Assembly: GCA_947487895.1 (NCBI GenBank)
Contig: CANKYF010000002.1
Span: forward strand, 372,001 to 436,000
Direction: 5' to 3'
Origin: an uncultured Flavobacteriaceae bacterium
GTDB taxonomy: Bacteria; Bacteroidota; Bacteroidia; Flavobacteriales; Flavobacteriaceae
Length of the DNA: 64,000 nt
The position numbers and the translations under genes were made by a program. The notes below the pieces were generated by a model. That model had not been told where the DNA came from. It worked only from the letters and a program-made list of their open reading frames with translations, and did not search any database. Shown here piece after piece: positions 45,201 to 52,528 of this stretch (its first letter is position 1; every line of letters starts with the position of its first letter).

Positions 45201-45377
45201 GCATTTGGCTCTATTATCATGACATCCTTTGGCGTTAATTATTATTTATCTGGTTTACATAGTTACGCTGCTGGAGACCCCTTGCCAATACCAACATTCA
45301 TTTACGTTTTAATTGTTGTAGTCATCATTGTATCTGTGTTAGCTTATTACAGAAAGAAAGCTTTTTCTCTTAAATAA
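42234..45377 (+). CDS. Fused cytochrome c biogenesis protein CcsBA (ResB-ResC)
   Basis: A 1,047-residue system II haem lyase. The N-terminal half is CcsB/ResB-like: membrane helices in residues 10-100, a large periplasmic domain, and a helix near 430. The C-terminal half is CcsA/ResC-like with about eight helices and the haem-handling WWD motif WGRYWAWDPKETWALI. Such fusions are usual in Bacteroidota and Epsilonproteobacteria. Beside nrfHA it attaches haem to these multihaem cytochromes, including perhaps the CWTCK site, which in some bacteria needs a dedicated lyase. Confidence 0.93.
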   Translation: MNKLLRLFSSPILAVLFLFTFAISMAVATFIENDFGTATAWKLIYDAWWFELVMLGLGFCFIMNIYKYKLWRLEKWALLMFHLAFIVILVGASITRYASYGGVMRIREGASSNIIVSNNNYLRVHLSDGTTTKIIKKQLNFSPLSDNDFSITTEFNTTPITISYNEFVADAIPEIKDDAENGKAMIQMVVSAGNGRETVFLEKGEVEAIGAHKHKVGFEVDEPDVINIIENDDVFSILSPRNLSTFVMATEIAGTIKKDSLQNMSLRTLYRDGDASFVPLSYHPNAEIALVSAAEKPKDNDEQKDDALVVNIQVNETLKKATLLYREGFLPTTHNVDIDNINVSLSYGAEAITIPFSIHLDDFQLERYPGSTSPSAYASEVKVLDNNTETPHRIFMNNVLDYKGYRFFQASYDTDELGTVLAVNHDVIGTNITYLGYFLMMIGMFFTLFGKTSRFTLINKKLKKLKLKNALILLLFFSLSNTSFAQNENSKTLKIDLQTVAQQHIDVQHAELFGRLMVQDLDGRIKPMNTLASEFLRKLSRKPYFKFTQDGESIRFSANQAFLAMQSASNVWQYIPLIKIDPKKGGELFKKLNISEDGLVAFVGLLDDNGKYLLGQAVEKANKKKPAERSELDKEVLKVDERFNILYNVFSGNYLKVFPNSNDENNKWHSQTHHFQDFPSEDGTFAKQIIPTYFKDVTTKNWVDASEKLGYIKTFQDVLGKDIIPSRKRIEAELWYNQLNLNFWLFQVFFTLGAILLFLAISKIFIKKKVIEFLWNSFIIITLISFLLFTGNIILRWYIAQHAPWSNGYEMLVFVSWVLLLCGLMTFRKSDFALPLSTLFSGALLFVSYLDWLSPEITNLMPVLKSFWLKIHVATIVSSYAPLALSAILGFMALLLMIFKTEKTKKEIDIRIKELTYINEISMTIGLFVLAVGTFLGGIWANESWGRYWAWDPKETWALISIIVYAIVLHLRLIPGLKSNYMLNTASVFAFGSIIMTSFGVNYYLSGLHSYAAGDPLPIPTFIYVLIVVVIIVSVLAYYRKKAFSLK

Positions 45378-45448
45378 CTCATGCTCAATCTTCAGGTTTC
45401 TACCTTTCTTTTAAAATCACAAATGGGTTACTTGAACTTTAAATACGG

Positions 45449-45497
45449 TTCACTTTCACTATAAAACACTTCACTTTAGATTTTAGTCGCTTCACTT
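45449..45497 (+). promoter_or_regulatory. Three 21-bp-spaced TTCACTT repeats (array A)
   Basis: TTCACTT occurs at 45,449, 45,470 and 45,491, exactly 21 bases apart. The last copy begins 39 bases before the TACATTTG promoter element. Direct repeats about two helical turns apart are the binding pattern of LytTR regulators, one of which is encoded at 47,569. Array B at 49,525 has the same geometry. Confidence 0.75.
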
Positions 45498-45529
45498 AAA
45501 AAGTCATGATTCTGCCTTTAGTCATGGTA

Positions 45530-45537
45530 TACATTTG
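45530..45537 (+). promoter_or_regulatory. -7 promoter element TACATTTG (unit A)
   Basis: It fits the Bacteroidota TAnnTTTG consensus, 25 bases upstream of the 45-codon ORF. No good -33 box is seen, consistent with activation from array A. Confidence 0.65.
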
Positions 45538-45561
45538 TATAAGAATTAAAACAATAACGTC

Positions 45562-45699
45562 ATGAAAAAGTTAAAATCAATTTCAAAAAAATGGAGTTTT
45601 GTAAGACAGTTTTTAAACATAAAACACTCTAAAAATGATACCTCAGCTAGATTAAATTTAATAAACAGAGACATTAATGACATACATATGTTTATATAA
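45562..45699 (+). CDS. Small basic protein, 45 aa
   Basis: ATG to TAA gives a 45-residue Lys/Arg/Ser-rich peptide beginning MKKLKSISKKWSFVRQFLN. It has no signal peptide and no known family. It is credible because it lies just after an arrayed promoter element and 14 bases before the lipoprotein gene, the same layout as the second unit at 49,645. It may be a small regulator or simply a leader ORF. Confidence 0.5.
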   Translation: MKKLKSISKKWSFVRQFLNIKHSKNDTSARLNLINRDINDIHMFI

Positions 45700-45713
45700 A
45701 TACACTAGAAATC

Positions 45714-46367
45714 ATGAAAACAATAAACAAAATATTAAGCATATTAACACTAATTGTTATGGTTACAAGTTGCTCAACGGTAAGAGTTGTTAGTACTTGG
45801 AACAATTCAAAAGAGCTCAATTTAAATGATAAACGTATCATGGTAATAAGCAAAACGGATGACAATATTGTTAGAAGTCAGTTTGAGAGTGACCTTGTAA
45901 ACAAGTTAAGGGAGCATGGTCTCAATTCTATGGAAAGCTTAACCGTTTTCCCAAAAATTGATACTGAGGTAAAACTTAACGAAAATGAAGTGCAAAAAAT
46001 CGTTGAGGATTTGAAAAATAAAGGCGTAGACATCATTATTCTTAATACTTTAAAAGATACTCAAGAATATACCAGAACAGAAACAACTGGTGGTGGCTAC
46101 TCAACACTTTATTTTCCCACATACTTTAGAGGGCCTAATGGAACATTCTATCGTTACTACAATAGTTTTCATGTAAAATCTGAGCCTGAAAGCACTATTA
46201 CCCATACTGGTAAAAAATACATTCTAGAAACTGTTATTTACGATTTAACAAAAACTGATAACGAACAATTAATATCAGTTATAACGACAGAGATTGATAA
46301 TCCTAAGTCTTTAGGAACTATTTCTAAAGATTTTTCAAAACAAATAATAAAAAAATTGATAAAATAA
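45714..46367 (+). CDS. Envelope lipoprotein, paralogue of 56,258-56,935
   Basis: A 217-residue lipoprotein (VTSC lipobox, near residue 20). STWNNSKEL, KRIMVISKTDDNIVRSQFE and GVDIIILNTLKDTQEY match positions in the lipoprotein at 56,258-56,935, so they are paralogues. The fold is likely a small alpha/beta domain; the function is unknown. It is transcribed with the 45-residue ORF under array A, and so is probably induced by the LytTR system encoded next door. Confidence 0.78.
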   Translation: MKTINKILSILTLIVMVTSCSTVRVVSTWNNSKELNLNDKRIMVISKTDDNIVRSQFESDLVNKLREHGLNSMESLTVFPKIDTEVKLNENEVQKIVEDLKNKGVDIIILNTLKDTQEYTRTETTGGGYSTLYFPTYFRGPNGTFYRYYNSFHVKSEPESTITHTGKKYILETVIYDLTKTDNEQLISVITTEIDNPKSLGTISKDFSKQIIKKLIK

Positions 46368-46401
46368 TTTTCATGTATAGTTAGTTTGGTTGGTTAGTTT
46401 G

Positions 46402-46452
46402 ACTGCCAGAGAATCATTGAGATCCCTTTCATACTTCTCTGGCAGTTGTTTT
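46402..46452 (+). terminator. Terminator after lipoprotein unit A
   Basis: ACTGCCAGAGAA and TTCTCTGGCAGT form a perfect 12-base stem with a 21-base loop, followed by TGTTTTT. It insulates the kinase gene from the upstream unit. Confidence 0.8.
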
Positions 46453-46507
46453 TAACTTCATATTTAAACTATACAAATAACTTATATTAATTTTAACTAT
46501 ATTAGTT

Positions 46508-47563
46508 ATGATCTTCATCAATAACACTATAACTATTTTGACGACCAAATTTATAAAGCAAAATGTTTTACTAGGTATAGCATTTATAATATCAATACTC
46601 TTAACCTCTCCTAGAATCTTAATTATATTTGATATTGTAGATGACTTATCTACAGCTTTCACTACGGCTTCTGTAAAAGATATACTCTTTCGATTTTTAT
46701 GGTTTACCTTTTTTTCTTGGTTGTTATTAGAGTTTAATGCAAACACTAAATATTTTTATTCAAAATTACAAAGCGTAATAAGAGGGTTAACAACCATCAT
46801 AATTAATATTGCTTTATACTTCGCTTTATTACATTTATTCTTCTTTTTGTACCCAAAGTTAGTAGGGGAATCAATGGTTTCAGAAGAACAAGGATTAACC
46901 TACTTCGTATACTTTATTGTAGCAATAATAATCATATTTATTGCTAGAATTTTAAGGTATCAAATGAGCCTTAAAGAAAAATTAATCGAGCAAGAAGCTT
47001 TAAAACAACAAAGCTTGCAAAATGAATTAATGGCTTTAAAAAATCAAGTTAACCCACACTTTCTATTCAATTCACTAAACTCATTAAGTGCTTTAGTTAA
47101 AGACAATAAAAATGCCACTATCTTTATAAACAAACTCTCTTCTATGTATCGTTATATATTACAAAGTAGCGAACAAGACTTAATACCATTAGAAGAAGAA
47201 CTTCTGTTTTTAAATAATTACATTCATTTGATAAAGACAAGATATCGTAATCGTTTTAACATCACTTATAATATTCATGAAAAATGGCTAAAAAAAGAAG
47301 TACCAGTTTTGGCGCTTCAATTGTTAGTTGAAAATGCCATTAAACACAATGAAATATCAGAAGAGAATCCACTTCAAGTCAACATATATTCTGAAGATGA
47401 GTTTATAATTATTGAAAATGAAATAAGACCTAGAAAAAGTTTAGCTTCAGGAACAGGAAATGGTTTATCAAACCTTAATAAACGGTATTATGCTCTAAAA
47501 AAGAAACACATATCAATAAGTAATAAAAACAACACCTTTAAAGTTAAACTTTCTTTAAATTGA
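46508..47563 (+). CDS. LytS-type sensor histidine kinase
   Basis: A 351-residue kinase with four predicted membrane helices (about 20-40, 58-76, 92-115 and 131-148), a coiled linker, the His_kinase domain with LKNQVNPHFLFNSLNSL (His184), the N-box LLVENAIKHN, and GTGNGLSNLNKRYYAL. No separate sensor domain is seen, so the membrane helices may sense the signal. The LytTR response regulator starts 5 bases after its stop, a standard pair. Confidence 0.92.
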   Translation: MIFINNTITILTTKFIKQNVLLGIAFIISILLTSPRILIIFDIVDDLSTAFTTASVKDILFRFLWFTFFSWLLLEFNANTKYFYSKLQSVIRGLTTIIINIALYFALLHLFFFLYPKLVGESMVSEEQGLTYFVYFIVAIIIIFIARILRYQMSLKEKLIEQEALKQQSLQNELMALKNQVNPHFLFNSLNSLSALVKDNKNATIFINKLSSMYRYILQSSEQDLIPLEEELLFLNNYIHLIKTRYRNRFNITYNIHEKWLKKEVPVLALQLLVENAIKHNEISEENPLQVNIYSEDEFIIIENEIRPRKSLASGTGNGLSNLNKRYYALKKKHISISNKNNTFKVKLSLN

Positions 47564-47568
47564 ATACC

Positions 47569-48330
47569 ATGAAAGTAGTTATTGTAGAAGATGAATTAGC
47601 AGCAAGTGAACAACTCACTTACTTAATAAATAATATAGATGCTAGCATAGAGATACTAACTGTTCTGGACTCTATAAAATCTGCCATCGATTATTTTTCT
47701 AATCCAAGCGAAGCCGTTTTAGTTTTTATGGATATACACCTTTCTGATGGTATTTCATTTGAAATTTTTGAACAGGTAACTATCAATATCCCTATAATAT
47801 TTACAACAGCTTATGATCAATATGCTTTAAAAGCATTTAAGTTAAATAGCATTGATTATCTTTTAAAGCCAATTAATGAAGAAGAATTAAGTAGCTCAAT
47901 TAAAAAGTTTAAAACTAATGCTAAAATTGACACAATCTCTTATGATAACATCCAACAATTAGTACAATTAATGCAATCTAAAAATCAGGTTTTTAGAACT
48001 ACATTTTTAGTACATCAGAGAGATGAATTAATTCCTGTTAAAACAGAAGATATTGCTTATTTCTATATAGAAAACAGTATTGTAAAAGCTGTGACACTTA
48101 AAAATCAAACTTACATAATAGAGAAAAAACTAGAAGACATTGAAAACGAATTAGACCCGTATAATTTTCATAGGGCAAACAGGCAATTTATACTTAATAG
48201 AAATGCCATACAGAATATTAAATTCTACTTTAATGGAAAACTAATTATTAATGTAAATCCACCATCTAAAGAGCGCATTACAATAAGCAAAGCCAAATCT
48301 TCCGAAATAAAAAATTGGATAAATAATTAG
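47569..48330 (+). CDS. LytTR response regulator
   Basis: A 253-residue regulator. The receiver domain has Asp55 (VFMDIHLSDG) as phosphorylation site and Lys100 (DYLLKPI). The LytTR DNA-binding domain starts near residue 145 (FLVHQRDELIPVKTEDIAYF) and ends PPSKERITISKAK. ATG 47,569 is chosen over the TTG at 47,560, which overlaps the kinase stop. LytTR dimers bind direct repeats about 21 bases apart, and two arrays with that spacing flank this locus. Confidence 0.92.
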   Translation: MKVVIVEDELAASEQLTYLINNIDASIEILTVLDSIKSAIDYFSNPSEAVLVFMDIHLSDGISFEIFEQVTINIPIIFTTAYDQYALKAFKLNSIDYLLKPINEEELSSSIKKFKTNAKIDTISYDNIQQLVQLMQSKNQVFRTTFLVHQRDELIPVKTEDIAYFYIENSIVKAVTLKNQTYIIEKKLEDIENELDPYNFHRANRQFILNRNAIQNIKFYFNGKLIINVNPPSKERITISKAKSSEIKNWINN

Positions 48331-48365
48331 GCTCACTAAAAACGCCTAACTATCAATGATTTAAT

Positions 48366-49436
48366 TTGAAATCTAGACATTATAAAATATTACGGGATTA
48401 TATCATAGGTTGGTTAATAGCTAGCCTCGTCTGGCAACTCCTGCGAGGATCTCAGGACGTTAACACCCCTTATATGGAGGATTCTTTCTCCAATATATTT
48501 TTTATATTCATTATAGCATGGATAACCCAAGGGTTACTTTACGGCACACTCCATATTTTCCTTGAAAAATTGGTTAGAAAACGTATTCCATTATCTAAGT
48601 TATTGGTATTTGCACTTATACTACAAATTATATCTGCTATTGGGTTTTATATATTTATATTTTATTTGTTTGTTAAGATTGAAATATTTGTAGACACTAC
48701 TTTTAAAATATCAGAGTTTATTCAATTATCTGTTATTTGGGTAAGCTTTATTTATACTATAGTAGTTAACTTCTTTATAAGCCTTTTTCTCAATATTAAT
48801 TTAATGCTAGGTGAAGGCAATTTGATTAAATTCATTTCAGGAAAATTCTATACGCCAAAAGAAAAAGAGCTTATTTTCATGTTTTTAGACCTTAGAAACT
48901 CTACCACAATCGCTGAAAAATTAGGGCATATAAAATATAGCAAACTCCTTCAAGACTGTTTTTATGATTTAGCCATAATTAATACATATAAAGCTTCTAT
49001 TTACCAATATGTAGGAGATGAAGCGGTATTAACTTGGTCTTATAAAGAAGGTATTAAAAACGCTAAAAGTATTCGTGCTTTTTATGCTTTTAAAGACCAA
49101 ATTAATAGTAGAACAGATTACTATCTAAAAACTTATAGTTTAGTACCAGAATTTAAAGCAGGTATGAATTGTGGTATTGTAACTGTTGCAGAAGTTGGAG
49201 AATATAAACGTGAAATTGCATATCATGGTGATACTATAAATACGGCTTCAAGAATCCAAGACCAATGTAATCGATTAGGGTTTGACCTACTTATTTCAGA
49301 AAAATTTTTAAAAGTCATAGAAATCGACTCATGGACGACATCTAAACTTGAAGGTAATGTACTTCTAAAAGGTAAACAAGGAACAATAAATATCTATTCC
49401 GTAACACGTATTGAGGATACGCTTCAATATGAGTAG
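48366..49436 (+). CDS. Membrane-bound class III adenylate/guanylate cyclase
   Basis: A 356-residue protein with four membrane helices (about 13-26, 44-62, 79-103 and 119-145), then a class III cyclase domain. Metal-binding Asp175 is in FMFLDLRNSTT and Asp218 in YQYVGDEAV; GDTINTASRIQ is the dimer-interface and transition-state region. TTG 48,366 is the start, as it is the only one that keeps the first helix. It lies 35 bases after the LytTR gene on the same strand, so cyclic-nucleotide output may be part of the same response. Confidence 0.88.
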   Translation: MKSRHYKILRDYIIGWLIASLVWQLLRGSQDVNTPYMEDSFSNIFFIFIIAWITQGLLYGTLHIFLEKLVRKRIPLSKLLVFALILQIISAIGFYIFIFYLFVKIEIFVDTTFKISEFIQLSVIWVSFIYTIVVNFFISLFLNINLMLGEGNLIKFISGKFYTPKEKELIFMFLDLRNSTTIAEKLGHIKYSKLLQDCFYDLAIINTYKASIYQYVGDEAVLTWSYKEGIKNAKSIRAFYAFKDQINSRTDYYLKTYSLVPEFKAGMNCGIVTVAEVGEYKREIAYHGDTINTASRIQDQCNRLGFDLLISEKFLKVIEIDSWTTSKLEGNVLLKGKQGTINIYSVTRIEDTLQYE

Positions 49437-49524
49437 CATTTTTGAATTCATGCCATTATAATTAGCCCATCAAAACACCCCTTTTCTTCAATTCTTATCA
49501 CTTACCCAATACTAATATTTTAAG

Positions 49525-49573
49525 TTCACTTTCAATTAGAATCACTTCACCTAATTATTTGGTCACTTCACTT
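49525..49573 (+). promoter_or_regulatory. Three 21-bp-spaced TTCACYT repeats (array B)
   Basis: TTCACTT at 49,525, TTCACCT at 49,546 and TTCACTT at 49,567: spacing is 21 and 21. The third copy begins 39 bases before TACATTTG, the same offset as array A. Confidence 0.75.
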
Positions 49574-49605
49574 AAATAGCTCCGATTTCTTCTGTTGCTT
49601 CAGGC

Positions 49606-49613
49606 TACATTTG
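49606..49613 (+). promoter_or_regulatory. -7 promoter element TACATTTG (unit B)
   Basis: Identical to the element of unit A and placed 32 bases upstream of the 62-codon ORF. No -33 box is visible at the usual spacing. Confidence 0.65.
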
Positions 49614-49644
49614 TACCATAAATAATAATTAAATACAAATAGAT

Positions 49645-49833
49645 ATGAGAACTCAAAGCACAACAATTAACAAGACTCAATTCAACAAGGATCTTTACAG
49701 ATTTATAATAGAAGAAAAACCAACATATACACTACTGGAAAAAGTTAAAATAAGTTTCAAAAACACTATCAAAGGGTTTATCAAAACGCTAGAAGAATAT
49801 GGAACAGCTGCAGGAGTAGCTATGAGACAATAA
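49645..49833 (+). CDS. Small soluble protein, 62 aa
   Basis: A 62-residue peptide starting MRTQSTTINKTQFNKDLYRF, mostly helical and basic with no signal peptide. It has no family I recognise. It is the first ORF of the array-B transcript, followed after 12 bases by a second small ORF. It is not clearly similar to the 45-residue ORF of unit A, though both sit first behind the same kind of promoter. Confidence 0.6.
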   Translation: MRTQSTTINKTQFNKDLYRFIIEEKPTYTLLEKVKISFKNTIKGFIKTLEEYGTAAGVAMRQ

Positions 49834-49845
49834 ACACTAAAAGTT

Positions 49846-50007
49846 ATGGCTATTTTATTAGAATACCTGAAAATTATAGTATTAGTGTCGGCATTAATTC
49901 AAATAGGAGTTTTTGGATACACTAAAACAAGAGAGAAAATAAAATCATTATTAACATTAAACACTTCAAATGAATCCATTAAAAATGTAAAGCACGGGTA
50001 CATTTGA
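49846..50007 (+). CDS. Small membrane protein, 53 aa
   Basis: 53 residues: one N-terminal hydrophobic helix (LEYLKIIVLVSALIQIGVFG) followed by a basic cytoplasmic or periplasmic tail. It lies between the 62-residue ORF (12-bp gap) and the lipoprotein gene (23-bp gap) in the same transcript. Small single-span proteins of this kind often tune envelope-stress systems; here the role is unknown. Confidence 0.6.
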   Translation: MAILLEYLKIIVLVSALIQIGVFGYTKTREKIKSLLTLNTSNESIKNVKHGYI

Positions 50008-50030
50008 ATAGAAATTAAAAATAAAACAAG

Positions 50031-50507
50031 ATGAAAAGATTTAAGTATTTATTAATTACAATCGTTGCCCTTTCTATATCTGTATTATCATGCAGCAGTG
50101 ACAACGATAACGACCACGACTACCACTTAGAGTATTCAGGTGTTATAAACGCAGAACTTCCAAATGAATTTAATTACGGGAGTACTTACCAAATTAATAT
50201 AACCATATCGCTACCCAATAGTTGCTATTTTTACTATGACCAGTTTGATTACATTTATGATGGGCCAACAAGGCTTATTTACCCCATAGTACATGTAGAT
50301 GACGGTATTGGTTGTAATGAAGTTATTACTGAAACAACATTTTCAATACCAGTAAAAGCGTTACAGAAAGAAACTTATGTTTTTAAATTTTATCAAGGTG
50401 AAGATTCTGATGGAAAAGATACCTTCTTAACTATTGAGGTTCCTGTTAACACTAGAAATCAAAAGGATATTGAAAATTTAAAAACAAGTGATATTATATT
50501 TGAATAA
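50031..50507 (+). CDS. Small lipoprotein of unknown function
   Basis: A 158-residue lipoprotein (VLSCSSDNDND lipobox; Cys near residue 21) with an acidic linker and a beta-sandwich-like domain (INAELPNEFNYGSTYQINI, then TYVFKFYQGEDSDGKDTFLTIEV). No family is named with confidence. It is the last gene of the array-B unit before a strong terminator. Both putative LytTR units therefore end in a lipoprotein gene. Confidence 0.75.
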   Translation: MKRFKYLLITIVALSISVLSCSSDNDNDHDYHLEYSGVINAELPNEFNYGSTYQINITISLPNSCYFYYDQFDYIYDGPTRLIYPIVHVDDGIGCNEVITETTFSIPVKALQKETYVFKFYQGEDSDGKDTFLTIEVPVNTRNQKDIENLKTSDIIFE

Positions 50508-50520
50508 AAAACAGAGCTTA

Positions 50521-50556
50521 AAAAGAGGTGTGAAAATGTGAAACGCACCTCTTTTC
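50521..50556 (+). terminator. Terminator after unit B
   Basis: AAAAGAGGTG and CACCTCTTTT form a 10-base stem around a 15-base loop and end in TTTT. Confidence 0.8.
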
Positions 50557-50613
50557 ATTTGAATAGACTTTAGTTTTAACTATTTTAGTCCAACTAACTT
50601 CTTTTTATAATTT

Positions 50614-52452
50614 ATGCTTACACTTTTAATTATTTTGGGTATTACAATAGGACTTTTTGTTTGGGGTAAATTCACACCAGATATTGTAGCGCTTATGTCC
50701 ATGTTAAGCTTATTTTTATTTGGCATCTTAGACCTTCCTGAAACTCTTAGCGGGTTTAGTAACCCTACAGTAATAATGATTGCTTCCTTATTTATTATTG
50801 GAGAAGGTTTGTCTCAAACAGGATGGACAGCATTAGCAGGACAGAAATTTGTAAAATGGGCTGGTAAAAGTATCCCCAAACTATTAGTATTAGTCACCTT
50901 AGGCTCTGGTATTCTGTCTGGTTTTGTAAGCAATACTGGAACTGTTGCTACATTATTACCAGTTACTGTATCTGCCGCATATAAAATGGGCACATTGCCT
51001 TCAAAATTATTAATGCCTGTTGCTTTTGGATCAAATACGGGAGGTTTATTGACATTAACGGGTACACCTCCAAATATTATTGCCAGTAATGCCTTAGTAG
51101 AAAATGGGTTCGAATCCTTTTCATTTTTTGAATTTGCTCTCATTGGCTTGCCATTGCTACTTATTTCAATTTTATATTTCCGTTTTATTGGTTATAAATT
51201 ATTGCCAAAAAACACCTCTGAAAATCAGCCAATAAATATAGATTCTGAAATGCATCAATGGATTGAAAACTATAGCATTGATGAAAACATCTACCGCTTA
51301 AGAGTACGTTCAATGTCTCCTCTGTTAAATACTACTATTGGTGAATGGGATTTTGATAATAAATACAATGTTTCAATAATTAGATTAAGAAGACGATTTC
51401 CAAATGTTATAAAAGGCGTAAAACCATATGTTGAATTTCCAACTCCAGATACCATTTTACAATACCATGACATTATTACTGTAAAAGGAAACACAGAAGA
51501 TGTAGATAAAATGATTCTGAAGTTTAAACTCAATTTGATTCCTTTTAAAAATAATAATGATGAGCTAAAGGGTGAGTTTATAAATCAAGAAGTAGGTATG
51601 GCAGAAATGATTGTGACACCCAAATCGCTTTTTTTAGGACACAACATACCTATGGGATTGTATTTGGAACAAGCAGGCATTCAATTATTAGCTGCATCAA
51701 GAAATAACAAGCCTTTAAAAGATAAAAACGTAGCCGTAAAAGCTGGAGATGCCTTTATTATTAGAGGCACTTGGGAGCGTATAGAACATTTAAAAAGCGT
51801 TTATAAAAATTTAGTGATTTCTGGAAACCCTGAAAGCATGTCTAAGGATGTAAATACGTTAACCTATAAATCGTACATTTCATTAGCAATGCTTTTACTA
51901 ATGATTGCATTACTCGTATTTAAAGTTGTTCCTGGAGCCATTGCTGCTATGATTGCTGCGGGTGTTATTTTATTAACGGGATGTGTGCCCATGGCAAAAG
52001 CGTATAAAGGGATTAGTTGGATAAGTGTCGTAATGATTGCAGCAATGATTCCTATGGGTATTGCGCTTCAAAAAACAGGTGTTGCAGAACTTGCTGCTAA
52101 TAGCTTGGTTACTAATTTAGGAAGTATACACCCTATTGTTTTATTAGGTGGCATATTTTTATTAACTACTGGTTTTAGTCAAGCCATTAATAATTCAGCA
52201 ACTGCTGTTTTAATGGCACCAATAGCTATATTAGCTGCAACATCATTAAACATTTCGCCCGAACCATTTATGATTGTTGTTGCCATTAGTGCATCTACTG
52301 CTTTTTTAACCCCCGTTGGCACAACAACTAATGCCATGGTTATGGCTGCGGGCGATTATAAATTTATGGATTATGTAAAAGTTGGTGCGCCTTTACTATT
52401 ATTGTTTTTCATTTTGTCTTTGATTTTAGTGCCTTTGATTTGGCCTTTTTGA
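50614..52452 (+). CDS. SLC13/DASS-type transporter with TrkA-C domains
   Basis: A 612-residue inner-membrane transporter of the divalent anion:sodium symporter type. Membrane helices are at both ends, with the paired motifs FVSNTGTVATLLPV and AINNSATAVLMAP (the SNT-type substrate and sodium sites). Two central cytoplasmic RCK_C/TrkA-C domains span about residues 205-400. Members move sulfate, dicarboxylates or related anions; the substrate cannot be told here. Confidence 0.88.
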   Translation: MLTLLIILGITIGLFVWGKFTPDIVALMSMLSLFLFGILDLPETLSGFSNPTVIMIASLFIIGEGLSQTGWTALAGQKFVKWAGKSIPKLLVLVTLGSGILSGFVSNTGTVATLLPVTVSAAYKMGTLPSKLLMPVAFGSNTGGLLTLTGTPPNIIASNALVENGFESFSFFEFALIGLPLLLISILYFRFIGYKLLPKNTSENQPINIDSEMHQWIENYSIDENIYRLRVRSMSPLLNTTIGEWDFDNKYNVSIIRLRRRFPNVIKGVKPYVEFPTPDTILQYHDIITVKGNTEDVDKMILKFKLNLIPFKNNNDELKGEFINQEVGMAEMIVTPKSLFLGHNIPMGLYLEQAGIQLLAASRNNKPLKDKNVAVKAGDAFIIRGTWERIEHLKSVYKNLVISGNPESMSKDVNTLTYKSYISLAMLLLMIALLVFKVVPGAIAAMIAAGVILLTGCVPMAKAYKGISWISVVMIAAMIPMGIALQKTGVAELAANSLVTNLGSIHPIVLLGGIFLLTTGFSQAINNSATAVLMAPIAILAATSLNISPEPFMIVVAISASTAFLTPVGTTTNAMVMAAGDYKFMDYVKVGAPLLLLFFILSLILVPLIWPF

Positions 52453-52528
52453 TTCAAGATTTATTTCTTAAAATGTACTATTCATATTTTAAAGCTTAAT
52501 TTTAACAAAAACCATATCTCTACTAGCT

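Noticed and set aside
46429-46746. Minus-strand open frame opposite the kinase start
   Set aside because: Shadow of the kinase gene and the terminator; low-complexity translation with no motif.
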